Source: Roseiarcus sp963806935 (lineage in GTDB: Bacteria; Pseudomonadota; Alphaproteobacteria; Rhizobiales; Beijerinckiaceae). From it: a stretch of DNA of 64,000 nucleotides. The stretch covers positions 29,660-93,659 of the forward strand of contig CAWEAT010000048.1 of the NCBI GenBank assembly GCA_963806935.1. Reading direction: 5' to 3'. Below the pieces are notes generated by a model that worked only from the letters and a program-made list of their open reading frames with translations, was not told the DNA's origin and made no database searches. This document shows positions 10,359 through 19,122 of the stretch, one piece after another. Each line of letters starts with the position of its first letter. The stretch's first letter is position 1. The position numbers were made by a program, and so were the translations under genes.

Positions 10359-12533
10359 CTACGCATGACGCGCCCTCAGGGCGTTGAGCGTGACCAGGAT
10401 CGAGGAGCCCGACATCGCCAGCGCGGCGATGAGCGGCGTTACGTGTCCCGTGACGGCGAGCGGGACCGCAAGCAGATTATAAACCAGCGACAGCCAGAGA
10501 TTCTCGAGCATCAGCCGGCGCGCCTTGGCGGCGAGGCGCAGCGCGTCGGCGACCGGGGCGAGCCGTTCGCCGAGGAACAAGGCGTCGGCCTGCGCCTGGG
10601 CGATGTGGGCGGCGGAAATGGGCGAGATCGACACGTGCGCGGCGGCGAGCGCCGGCGCGTCGTTGAGCCCGTCGCCGACCATCAGCGGGCGCTTTCCGGC
10701 GGCCTTCAGCGCTTCCAGCCGCTCGATCTTGTCCCTGGGCTTGAGACCGAATGCGAAACGCGTGACGCCGAGTTCGCTTGCCGCCAGCGCGACCGCCGTC
10801 TCACGATCGCCCGACAGGATCTCGACCTCGTGGCCGCCCGCGAGAGAGGCGACCACCTCGCGCGCGTCGGAGCGCAGCTGCTGCCGGACCGCGAAGACGA
10901 CGGCGCGTTCGGGCGTCCTCATCGCGATCAGCGATGCGTCGGGAAAGGCGGCGGCGACCGCGGCGGCCTCAGCCTCCGCCTTGCAAAACGCGACGGAGCC
11001 GAGCTTCACGCGCTTTCCAAGATAGAGCGCGGTCACCCCCTGGCCGGGAAATTCATGGCCGTTCAGCGGCTCCCCGGCATGCGCGGCCGCCGCGATCGCT
11101 TTGGCGAGCGGATGCTTGCTCGACAGCGCAAGCGAGCCGGCGAGCGCGAGGTCCTCGGGCGCGACGTCGGCGCCGTTGGCGAGCGTCGGGCGCGGATTCG
11201 TCAGCGTGCCGGTCTTGTCGAATACGATCGTCCGGGCTTCCGCCAGCCGCTCCAGCGCCTCGCCGGAATTGAGGATCACGCCGCGGCGGAAGAGGGCGCC
11301 TGCGGCGACAACCTGCACCGCCGGGACCGCGAGTCCGAGCGCGCATGGGCAGGTGATGATGAGCACGGTGATCGCGACGATGAGCGACTGCTGCCAGCCC
11401 GCGCCAAGCGCGAGCCACGAGAGAAAGGTCGCAGCCGCGGCCAGATGGACGATCGGCGCATAGAGCCGCGCCGCCCGATCGGCGAGGCGGACATAGGACG
11501 AGCGCTGCTCGGCCGCCTTGGCGAGCAAGGCGTTGACTTCGTCGAGCAGAGCGTCGCCGGCTTCCTTCGCGACCCTCACGCGCAGCGCGCCGGTAAGATT
11601 GAGCGCTCCCGCATAGACCGCGGCGCCGGCTGAAACCGGGATCGGCAGAGTCTCGCCGGTGACGAGGCTCTGGTCCACTTCCGAGCGCCCGTCCTCGACC
11701 GTTCCGTCCACGGCGACTCGCTCGCCGGCCCGCACCAGGACGAGATCGCCCGGATGGATGGCGGCGATCGGCGTCTCGCGCGCCTCACCCCCGTCGAGGA
11801 GTTTGAGGGCGCGATCGGCGCGGATCGCCGTCAGGTTGGCGGCGAAATCGCGCGCGCGGCGTCGCATGTGCTGGTCGAGCGTGCGGCCGGCGAGCAGAAA
11901 CGTCAGCAGCATCAGGGCGCTGTCGAAATAGGCGGCGCGCTCGTGGGCGATGGTTTGAAAAACCGACAGGCCGAGCGCGAGCACGACTCCGAGCGAAATC
12001 GGCACGTCCATGTTGAGCGAGCCGCTTCGCAACGCCCGGGCGGCGCTGGTGAAGAACGGCATGCCGGCATAGGCCGCGCAGGGCAGCGCGATGAGGGCGG
12101 ACAGCCAGTGGAGGAGATCGCGGGTGGCGGAGTTCGGGTCGCTGTCCGCCCCCGCCCACAGCGAAACCGAGAGCAGCATCACGTTCATCGCGGCGAAAGC
12201 GGCGACGCCGAGGCAGCGCAAAAGCTGCTGCTCGACCGCCTTCTCGCGGCCGTCGGCCGTCCCCGCCGCGAACGGATGGGCAGGATAGCCCAGGGCCTCC
12301 AGCCGCTCGAGGATCGTCGGCGGCTCGAGCGCGCCCTCGTTCCACTCAACCGTGACCCGCTTGCTGGCCAGATTGACGCGCGCGCCGCGCACGCCGGCCT
12401 GCTTTCTCAAGCCGCTCTCGATCGTGGCGATGCAGGCGCCGCAATGGACGCCTTCGACGACGAGATCCATCGCGGCGACGCCGTCGGCCGGACGCCGCAC
12501 GTAAAGCGACAGGTCCAGCGCGTCCGTCATCAT
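10359..12533 (-). CDS. fixI: Copper-transporting P-type ATPase FixI/CcoI
   Basis: 724 residues. An N-terminal metal-binding domain carries VHCGAC (a GMxCxxC variant). Membrane helices follow, then the P1B signature CPCALGLAVP in helix 6, the phosphorylation loop DKTGTLT, the SKHPLA motif and the hinge GDGLNDAPAL. FixI/CcoI supplies copper for the binuclear centre of cbb3 oxidase. An in-frame extension further upstream exists but would overlap fixH. I chose the ATG at 12531-12533, where ATGATGA overlaps the fixH stop; the second ATG three bases on is equally possible. Confidence 0.95.
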   Translation of the reverse strand: MMTDALDLSLYVRRPADGVAAMDLVVEGVHCGACIATIESGLRKQAGVRGARVNLASKRVTVEWNEGALEPPTILERLEALGYPAHPFAAGTADGREKAVEQQLLRCLGVAAFAAMNVMLLSVSLWAGADSDPNSATRDLLHWLSALIALPCAAYAGMPFFTSAARALRSGSLNMDVPISLGVVLALGLSVFQTIAHERAAYFDSALMLLTFLLAGRTLDQHMRRRARDFAANLTAIRADRALKLLDGGEARETPIAAIHPGDLVLVRAGERVAVDGTVEDGRSEVDQSLVTGETLPIPVSAGAAVYAGALNLTGALRVRVAKEAGDALLDEVNALLAKAAEQRSSYVRLADRAARLYAPIVHLAAAATFLSWLALGAGWQQSLIVAITVLIITCPCALGLAVPAVQVVAAGALFRRGVILNSGEALERLAEARTIVFDKTGTLTNPRPTLANGADVAPEDLALAGSLALSSKHPLAKAIAAAAHAGEPLNGHEFPGQGVTALYLGKRVKLGSVAFCKAEAEAAAVAAAFPDASLIAMRTPERAVVFAVRQQLRSDAREVVASLAGGHEVEILSGDRETAVALAASELGVTRFAFGLKPRDKIERLEALKAAGKRPLMVGDGLNDAPALAAAHVSISPISAAHIAQAQADALFLGERLAPVADALRLAAKARRLMLENLWLSLVYNLLAVPLAVTGHVTPLIAALAMSGSSILVTLNALRARHA

Positions 12534-13069
12534 CGCTTCGGGTTCGCGTCCGTATCCGCGACCACGATTTTGTTCTCGCTGCGGAACACCCGCTCCGAGC
12601 CGCGCTTCGCCTCGATCACCAGGAGCCAGCGGCCCGGCTGGACAGGCGTCGCCACGCCCTCGTAGTCGAGGCCGTCCGAAGCGAGTCTCGCCTCGCGGTC
12701 GAGCGCGGCGTCGAACGGATGCTCGAACCGCGCCGTCACCGCGAGGTCGGGGATCGGCCCGCCGTCGCGATTGCGGAATTCGACCATGATCCGCTCGCCC
12801 TCGCCCTCGGCGCGGGTCATCACGTTGGCGTTCCACCCCCGTTCGTCTTGGGCGCGCGCTTCGGCAATGTGCCTGTTGAACGCCTGGCTGGCGTCGTAGG
12901 GGTTTTCCAGTTCGGCGCCATGCAGTGTGTGGAGGGCGAAATAGATCAGCGCGATGTTGGCCGCGAACATCACCAGAAAGAACAGGCCGAGGATGACGAC
13001 GACGTGCCGCCCGGTCAGTTGGCCGGAAATGGGCGGTCTTTCTCGATTCGCCGCCAGGGACGTGGGCAA
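12530..13069 (-). CDS. fixH: FixH, cbb3 oxidase assembly protein
   Basis: About 179 residues. One N-terminal membrane helix (VVVILGLFFLVMFAANIALIY) is followed by a periplasmic beta-sandwich with YDASQAFNRHIAEARAQDERGW, the usual FixH segment. The likely start is a TTG at 13067-13069 with GGAGG seven bases upstream. Longer in-frame versions would run into fixG, and there is no suitable ATG. FixH acts with FixI in building the oxidase. The stop overlaps the fixI start, so translation is probably coupled. Confidence 0.9.
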   Translation of the reverse strand: MPTSLAANRERPPISGQLTGRHVVVILGLFFLVMFAANIALIYFALHTLHGAELENPYDASQAFNRHIAEARAQDERGWNANVMTRAEGEGERIMVEFRNRDGGPIPDLAVTARFEHPFDAALDREARLASDGLDYEGVATPVQPGRWLLVIEAKRGSERVFRSENKIVVADTDANPKR

Positions 13070-13118
13070 GACAACCTCCAACTCTCTCGTCAGTGCGCCG
13101 CTCCCGGCATGGAGCCGC

Positions 13119-14561
13119 TCATGGCGCGAAGAAATGATCGACGACCGATTTTCGCTCGCCGGTATGCGCATCGATCGCGGTGAAAGTGATCGGCGTCGAC
13201 TTGCCGGGCGTCGCGTCCGCGGGCGTCGCGACATAGACCGGCGTTTCGAGCGTCGTGTCCGGCTCGATATGAACCGTGAGGCTCCCGTCGGCGAGCGGCC
13301 GGGCGACGACGCTGGTCATCCGGGCTCCCTCGAGGCCGGCGACGTCGAGGGTGAAGTCGCGCGCTTCGCCGGCCTTGTTAGAGAACCGCAGCGTATAGCC
13401 GTTGCGGACGCCGCCCTCGACCGTCGGGGTGAACAAGGGCGCGCGCACATGCAGGACGCTCATGTTCATGCTGGAGCGCGAGACGAGCGCGTAGAGCATG
13501 ATGCAGCCGGTGACCGCGATCAGCGCGGCATAGAGGATGGTGCGCGGGCGAACCAACCGGTAGACATTGTGCTCGCCGCGTCTGCGGCGCGCGAGATTCT
13601 CGTCGGTGTCATAGGCGATGAGACGCGTCGGCCGGTGCACTTTGGCCATCACCGCATCGCAGGCGTCGATGCACAGGCCACACTGGATGCAGCCGAGCTG
13701 CGAGCCGTTGCGGATGTCGACCCCGGTCGGGCAGACGGCGACGCACTGCATGCAATCGATGCAGTCGCCAGCCGCTTCGCCGTGAGCTCGGACCTTGGCC
13801 GCCTCCTTGACCGACATGCGTGGCTCGCCCCGGTCGGTGCGGTAGGTGACGTTGAGCGCGTCGGTGTCGGTGAGGGCGGCCTGGATGCGCGGCCACGGGC
13901 ACATGTAGAGGCACACCTGTTCGCGCATGTGGCCCGCGAGCGAATAGGTCGTGAAGGTCAGAATGCCCATCCACAGAACGGCGACGAACGGCGCCTGGAA
14001 GGTCAGCAATTGCTTGAGCAGCGCCGGCGCGTCCTCGAAATAGAGAACCGCCGCGCCGCCGGTGAAGAGCGCGATCAGGAGCCATGCGGCGTGCTTGGCG
14101 ACCCGCTTCTTGATTTTGTCCGCGGTCCACGGCGCCTCGTCGAGCTTGATCCGGTCGCGCCGGTCGCCCTCGATGCGGCGCTCCACAAACAGAAAGAGGT
14201 CCGTCCATACCGTCTGCGGGCAGGCATAGCCGCACCACACCCGTCCGAACAGCGCGTTGGACAGAAAGAGGATCAGCGCCGCCAGGATCAGGAGGCCGGT
14301 GAAATAGTACACCTCCTGCGGCCATAGCTCGATGAAGAAGAAATAGAACCGGGAATGCGCCATGTCGACGAGAACCGCCTGCCCCGGCTCATTGGGCCCG
14401 CGATTCCAGCGGATGAAGGGCAGGATGTAGTAGACGCCAAGCGCGACCCACAACACGATCCACTTTATGCGTCGATAGGTCCCCCATACTCTCTGGGGGT
14501 AGACCTTTTTCGCCGCCGCATAGAGTGGACCGTCGTCATCAATCGTGAAGTCAATGGTCAC
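13119..14561 (-). CDS. fixG: FixG/CcoG, cupric reductase for cbb3 oxidase maturation
   Basis: 480 residues from a GTG that overlaps the fixP stop (GTGA). Order: short N-terminal region with YPQRVWGTYRRIKW, several membrane helices with RVWCGYACPQTVW, then a ferredoxin-like region with two 4Fe-4S sets (CIDCMQCVAVCP and CIQCGLCIDACD), and a C-terminal immunoglobulin-like periplasmic domain. In studied bacteria CcoG reduces Cu(II) for delivery to the oxidase. It is the first of fixGHIS and directly follows fixNOQP, as in most rhizobia. Confidence 0.95.
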   Translation of the reverse strand: MTIDFTIDDDGPLYAAAKKVYPQRVWGTYRRIKWIVLWVALGVYYILPFIRWNRGPNEPGQAVLVDMAHSRFYFFFIELWPQEVYYFTGLLILAALILFLSNALFGRVWCGYACPQTVWTDLFLFVERRIEGDRRDRIKLDEAPWTADKIKKRVAKHAAWLLIALFTGGAAVLYFEDAPALLKQLLTFQAPFVAVLWMGILTFTTYSLAGHMREQVCLYMCPWPRIQAALTDTDALNVTYRTDRGEPRMSVKEAAKVRAHGEAAGDCIDCMQCVAVCPTGVDIRNGSQLGCIQCGLCIDACDAVMAKVHRPTRLIAYDTDENLARRRRGEHNVYRLVRPRTILYAALIAVTGCIMLYALVSRSSMNMSVLHVRAPLFTPTVEGGVRNGYTLRFSNKAGEARDFTLDVAGLEGARMTSVVARPLADGSLTVHIEPDTTLETPVYVATPADATPGKSTPITFTAIDAHTGERKSVVDHFFAP

Positions 14562-15433
14562 GTACCGCCGCCCAGAGAGTGAACATAGAGCGTGAGCGCT
14601 TTGATCGTCACCGGATCGAGGCGCTTGCCCCATGCCGGCATGGTGCTGTTGCGGGCGTAGGTGATCGTGTTGGTCAGGTCCTTGATGTCCGAGCCGTAGA
14701 GCCAGATCTTGGTCGTCAGGTTGGGGGCGCCCATTTCAATGTTGCCCTTGCCGTCCTCGCCATGGCAGGCGGAGCAGTTGTCGGCGAAGATCTTCTTACC
14801 CGCCGCCACGTCGACGCCAGGCTCGGGATCGAGCTTCGCGAGGGTGCGCACGTAATTCTCCACCTGCCGGATCTGCTCCGGCTTCAGGATGCCGTCCTTG
14901 CCGAATGCAGGCATGGCGCTGGTATGGGTGTCGGGGTCGTCGGCGCGAATGCCGTGAGTGATCGTCGTATCGATCTGCTCCAGCGTTCCGCCCCACAGCC
15001 AGCGGCCGGCGGTGAGGTTTGGATAGCCGTATTGGCCTTGGCCGCCTGACCCGTGGCAGGGAGCGCAATTGTCGCCGAACGCCGCTTTGCCCTGGGCCAG
15101 CGCGAGCTCCAAGAGCTTCGGGTCGGCCTCGATCTCGGCCAGACTCGCTTTCTCGAGGCCCGCCGCCTGCTGCATGCGCGCGCTCTGCGCCGCGGCGAGG
15201 TCTTCGGCGACCCGCGCCCGGTTGGTGTGGCCGAGCAGGCCAGGCGTGGCGCCGGTTACGAGAGGCCAGGCGGGATAGAGGAACCAGTAGACGACCGAGA
15301 AGGCGATCGTCAGATAGAACAGCCACAGCCACCAGCGCGGCAGCGGCGTATTGAGCTCCCGGATGCCGTCCCACTCATGCCCGGTGGTGGCCTGACCGGA
15401 AATCTTGTCGACGTGAACCGGATCGGTGCTCAT
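14558..15433 (-). CDS. fixP: Cytochrome c oxidase cbb3-type subunit III FixP/CcoP
   Basis: 291 residues with one N-terminal membrane helix (WWLWLFYLTIAFSVVYW) and two periplasmic cytochrome c domains whose haem sites are CAPCHGSG and CSACHGED, each followed by a downstream Met ligand region. This is the dihaem subunit that passes electrons from cytochrome c toward FixO and FixN. The start is ATG at 15431-15433, three bases after the fixQ stop. Full length for the family. Confidence 0.96.
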   Translation of the reverse strand: MSTDPVHVDKISGQATTGHEWDGIRELNTPLPRWWLWLFYLTIAFSVVYWFLYPAWPLVTGATPGLLGHTNRARVAEDLAAAQSARMQQAAGLEKASLAEIEADPKLLELALAQGKAAFGDNCAPCHGSGGQGQYGYPNLTAGRWLWGGTLEQIDTTITHGIRADDPDTHTSAMPAFGKDGILKPEQIRQVENYVRTLAKLDPEPGVDVAAGKKIFADNCSACHGEDGKGNIEMGAPNLTTKIWLYGSDIKDLTNTITYARNSTMPAWGKRLDPVTIKALTLYVHSLGGGT

Positions 15434-15436
15434 CGC

Positions 15437-15592
15437 TCAGTCCTCTCGCAGCGGCATGCGGGCGGCGTCCTCGAAGCGCGCGCGATTTTTCGGCCAGAAC
15501 GCGTAAACGAGCGTTCCGAGGAAGAACAAGAAAAAGTAAAGCGTGCCGGCGGATTGCGCGAACTCAGCCAGCCATTCGTAGGTCGTGGTCAT
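15437..15592 (-). CDS. fixQ: cbb3-type oxidase subunit FixQ/CcoQ
   Basis: 51 residues: MTTTYEWLAEFAQSAGTLYF, one membrane helix, then YAFWPKNRARFEDAARMPL. The 'FWP..R..F..AA..PL..D' ending is the CcoQ signature. It stabilises interaction of FixP with the core oxidase. It lies between fixO and fixP in the standard order, three bases before the fixP start. Confidence 0.93.
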   Translation of the reverse strand: MTTTYEWLAEFAQSAGTLYFFLFFLGTLVYAFWPKNRARFEDAARMPLRED

Positions 15593-15607
15593 CGAGCCCT
15601 CGCAGCG

Positions 15608-16373
15608 TCAGCGCAGATTGGCTTTGTTGTCGTAAAGGTTGAAATCGACGAGCGTGCCAAGCATCTGCAGGTAGGCGACGACCGCGTCTCCCTCGGTGAT
15701 TTCGGCCGTCGTGGGGTTGAACTTGCGCACGACCGCCTTCGGATAGCGCTTGAGAAGGGCCGCCGCTTCGGGCGCATCCGGATTTACCTGCGCCCTTAGG
15801 TCGGCCATCGCGTTCGCGATCATGTCGTCGGTGTAGGGAACGCCGACTTCGCGGCTCGTCTGGACGTTGGCGACGAGCTCCCGCGTATCGAGCGGCGTCG
15901 TCATCAGGAAGGCGTAGGACGGCATGATCGATTGCGGCACGACCGAGCGCGGATCGACTCAGATGGGCGACCTGCCAGGCGTCCGTGTACTTGCCCCCGA
16001 CCCGCGCGAGGTCTGGCCCGTTGCGCTTGGAGCCCCACTGGAACGGATGGTCGTACATGCTCTCGGCGGCGAGCGAATAGTGGCCGTAGCGCTCGACCTC
16101 GTCGCGAAGAGCGCGGATCATCTGGCTATGGCAGAGGTAGCAGCCCTCGCGCACGTAGATGTTGCGTCCCGCGAGCTCGAGAGGCGTATACGGACGCATG
16201 CCCTGCACGGTCTCGAGCGTGCTCTTGAGATAGAACAGCGGCACGATCTCGACCAGTCCGCCGATCGCGACCATGATGAGAATGCCGATGACGAGATAGA
16301 TCGGGTTGGTCTCCAGGAGCTGATGCCTGGAGAACAGCGAGTTCGAGGGATGCGGCTGCCCGGAGCTGCTCAT
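15608..16373 (-). pseudogene. fixO: cbb3-type oxidase subunit II FixO/CcoO, interrupted by a +1 frameshift
   Basis: The monohaem cytochrome c subunit of the cbb3 oxidase. The N-terminal part has a membrane anchor and the haem site CYLCHSQ, then GRNIYVREG, YDHPFQWGSKRNGPDLARVG and KYTDAWQVAHL. The frame then leaves the family sequence. It resumes one frame over with DPRSVVPQSIMPSYAFL and continues normally to the stop at 15608. Between the Leu codon (15960-15962) and the Asp codon (15953-15955) there are four bases where three are expected, so one base is extra at 15956-15959. With it removed the protein is 254 residues, normal for FixO. All neighbouring subunits are intact, so a sequencing error is more likely than a true loss. 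Confidence 0.9.
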
Positions 16374-16386
16374 GGATCAATGCTCC

Positions 16387-18033
16387 TCATTCGGCCGGCT
16401 GAAGCGCCGGCTGGCCGGCGGGCGCCGCCGCCTCGGACGCCGTGATCGTCATGTAGACGTTGTAGAGCATCAGGCAGTAGGCGATGAGAAACAGCGTGCC
16501 GCCGGTGGCGCGGATGACGTAGAACGGATGCATCGCCGCGACGGTCTCGATGAACGAATATTCGAGGTAGCCTTGCGGCGTGTAGCTGCGCCACATCAGG
16601 CCCTGCAGAATGCCCGACACCCACATTGAGGTGATGTAGAGCACGATGCCGAGCGTCGCGATCCAGAAGTGCCAGTTGACGAGACGCAGCGAATAGAGCT
16701 CGCGCTTGTTCCACAGCCACGGAACCAGGCAATAGATCGCGCCGAACGACACGAACGCGACCCAGCCAAGGGCGCCCGAATGCACGTGACCGACCGTCCA
16801 GTCGGTATAGTGCGACAGCGAGTTGACCGACTTGATCGACATCGCCGGGCCTTCGAAGGTCGACATGCCGTAGAAGGCGACCGAGACGACGAGCATCCGC
16901 AGCACCGGGTCGGTGCGAAGCTTGTCCCAGGCGCCCGACAGCGTCAAAAGCCCGTTGATCATGCCGCCCCATGAGGGCATCCAGAGCATGAGCGAGAAGG
17001 TCATGCCGAGCGTCTGCGCCCAGTCGGGCAGCGCTGTATAGTGGAGATGGTGAGGTCCCGCCCAGATGTAGAGGAAGATGAGCGACCAGAAATGGATGAT
17101 CGAGAGCCGGTAGGAATAGATCGGCCGCTCCGCCCGCTTGGGGACAAAGTAGTACATGATGGCGAGGAAGCCCGCGGTCAGAAAGAAGCCGACCGCGTTA
17201 TGGCCGTACCACCACTGGAACATCGCATCCTGGACCCCGCTCCACAGGACGTAGGATTTGGACGAGAACACCGAAACCGGCACGGCGGCGTTGTTGCCGA
17301 TATGGAGCATCGCGATCGTCAGGATGAAGGCCAGGTAGAACCAGTTGGCGACGAAAATATGCGGCTCCTTGCGGCGGAAGATCGTGCCGAGGAACACGAG
17401 AAGGTAGACGACCCAGACGATCGTCAGCCAGAGGTCGGCGTACCACTCCGGCTCCGCATATTCCTTGCTCTCGGTGATGCCGAGCAGGTAGCCGGTCCCC
17501 GCGATGAGGATGAAGAAATTGTAGCCGAGGATGACGAACCAGGGCGCAAGGTCGCCGGCCAGGCGGGCCCGACAGGTGCGCTGGACGACATAGAAGGAGG
17601 TCGCCAGGAGCACGTTGCCGCCGAAAGCGAAAATCACCGCCGACGTATGCAGGGGCCGGAGACGGCCGAAGTTGAACCACGGCGCGATGTTGAGGTCGGG
17701 GAACGCCAGCTCGAAGGCGATGTAGACGCCGACCGCCATGCCCGCCAGGCCCCAGAAGAGGGCAAACAGGGTCGCGACCTTGACGGGCGCAAAGTTGTAA
17801 TTCGGCAATCCGCCGATCTCCAGCGCAGGACGTTCCGCCGGACGGGCGTTGAAGCGCTGGAAGATCGCGAATATGCCCGCGGCGGCGACCACGGCTCCGA
17901 GCCCCATATGGAACCCGTACGCGGGTTCTACCGTCTGGGCGGCGATGAAGATGCACAGCAGCGCCAAGAGGCCCAGCACGCCGATCAGCCCGATCTCCCC
18001 GCCCCAGAGCGACTTCGGTTGCGATTCTTGCAT
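16387..18033 (-). CDS. fixN: cbb3-type cytochrome c oxidase subunit I FixN/CcoN
   Basis: 548 residues from the ATG at 18031-18033, which has AGGGG seven bases upstream; a TTG six codons earlier is possible. It has about twelve membrane helices with the haem-copper oxidase pattern, including WWYGHNAVGFFLTAGFL (copper and haem ligands) and PHHLHYTALPDWAQTLGM. FixN carries haem b and the b3-CuB centre that reduces oxygen with high affinity and pumps protons. First gene of fixNOQP, 13 bases before fixO. Confidence 0.96.
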   Translation of the reverse strand: MQESQPKSLWGGEIGLIGVLGLLALLCIFIAAQTVEPAYGFHMGLGAVVAAAGIFAIFQRFNARPAERPALEIGGLPNYNFAPVKVATLFALFWGLAGMAVGVYIAFELAFPDLNIAPWFNFGRLRPLHTSAVIFAFGGNVLLATSFYVVQRTCRARLAGDLAPWFVILGYNFFILIAGTGYLLGITESKEYAEPEWYADLWLTIVWVVYLLVFLGTIFRRKEPHIFVANWFYLAFILTIAMLHIGNNAAVPVSVFSSKSYVLWSGVQDAMFQWWYGHNAVGFFLTAGFLAIMYYFVPKRAERPIYSYRLSIIHFWSLIFLYIWAGPHHLHYTALPDWAQTLGMTFSLMLWMPSWGGMINGLLTLSGAWDKLRTDPVLRMLVVSVAFYGMSTFEGPAMSIKSVNSLSHYTDWTVGHVHSGALGWVAFVSFGAIYCLVPWLWNKRELYSLRLVNWHFWIATLGIVLYITSMWVSGILQGLMWRSYTPQGYLEYSFIETVAAMHPFYVIRATGGTLFLIAYCLMLYNVYMTITASEAAAPAGQPALQPAE

Positions 18034-18177
18034 TTCAGACCCCTGGCCCAAAAGCGGCCGCCCGCCGCATCGTAGAAAGCGTCCCCACGCCGCCGATTAT
18101 CTTAGTCCTGCGCTGGGGTTGAAGCCCATGGCCCGTCGCCGTGACCTTGTGTCGCATGTTGAGCTCCCTGCCTTCTC

Positions 18178-18921
18178 TCACGCGGCGGCGACGTCGAGGT
18201 CGCGCGCCGAAACGACATACGGGAAGCGCGGCGCGTCGCGGTCGGCGGCGGCAAGCCGCCTCAGCTCGTCAGGGCGAAGGATCTCGACTCGCCGCTTGCG
18301 CGGCAGCGTAATCAGCCCGCGCTCCTTGAAATGCGTGAATGTGCGGCTGACGGTCTCGATGGTGAGGCCGAGATAATCGGCGATGTCCTGACGCTGCATC
18401 GCCAGCTCGACGACGTGGTCGCTGAAAGGCGCGGAGCGCAGGCGGATCATTGTCAAGAACCAGGCGAGCCGTTCCTCCGCCGAGCTGCGTCCGATCATCA
18501 GCATGTGGTCGATCGACAGGGTCAGCGCCTGGGTCGCGCCCTCGAACAGGGCGGCGTTCAGCCGCGGGTCGTCGCTCATCCTGAGCCGGCAGGCCTGACG
18601 AGGCAGGATGGCCATTGTGGCCCGATCGACCGCCTCGATCGACAGCTTGTGAGTCGCGTCCGGCTCGAGGCCACAAAGGTCGCTCGGCATATAGAACGCG
18701 AACACCTGCCGCCGTCCGTCGCGCGTGTATTTGACCGCCCGGAAAAGGCCGCGCGTGACGAGGTAGAAGTTCTCCGTCGGATCGCCCTCGCCAACGACCT
18801 CCTGGCCGGCTTCAAACTCGATCGCGGCCGCCTCAGAATGCGGGAAGCACGCGCTGAAAAAGTTCGCCGATGCCGGGCCTGTCGCCAAAAGCGTCGAAGG
18901 GGCAATCCATTCGTCCCTCAA
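18178..18921 (-). CDS. fixK: Crp/Fnr-family regulator, FixK-like
   Basis: About 247 residues from a TTG at 18919-18921 with AGGA upstream; no ATG fits. There is an N-terminal cyclic-nucleotide-type beta-roll with AGQEVVGEGDPTENFYLVTRG, a dimerisation helix, and a C-terminal helix-turn-helix MQRQDIADYLGLTIETVSRTF. The recognition helix has E..SR, as in FNR and FixK, which read TTGAT-N4-ATCAA. The N-terminal cysteine cluster of oxygen-sensing FNR/FnrN is absent, so FixK-like control by an upstream sensor is more likely. It sits just upstream of fixN and is divergent from radA. No sensor pair (FixL-FixJ) is in the window. Confidence 0.85.
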   Translation of the reverse strand: MRDEWIAPSTLLATGPASANFFSACFPHSEAAAIEFEAGQEVVGEGDPTENFYLVTRGLFRAVKYTRDGRRQVFAFYMPSDLCGLEPDATHKLSIEAVDRATMAILPRQACRLRMSDDPRLNAALFEGATQALTLSIDHMLMIGRSSAEERLAWFLTMIRLRSAPFSDHVVELAMQRQDIADYLGLTIETVSRTFTHFKERGLITLPRKRRVEILRPDELRRLAAADRDAPRFPYVVSARDLDVAAA

Positions 18922-19122
18922 ATTCGTCCTGGCGCATTCGCATCTGCCGAAGCCATTGCCGTGTGGCTGGCAGTCATGGCGCCGCGACGGACGCCAGGGA
19001 ACATGACGTATTGCCGCAGCAGCGCTCTTTAACGGCGGGCCTGCGCCGGGCGCGCTCCAGCGTTTCCGAGCCGCATCGCAAAGCCTCTCGACAGGTCCCG
19101 GCAAACCTGCCAGTCCGACGCC

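Noticed and set aside
12534..12836. N-terminal extension of the fixI frame by about 100 codons
   Set aside because: It would overlap most of fixH and carries no FixI sequence; the ATGATGA overlap gives a natural start.
15950..15965. Programmed ribosomal frameshift in fixO (and trpB)
   Set aside because: No slippery heptamer is visible at either shift, and other genes show the same +1 pattern, which is better explained by sequence error.
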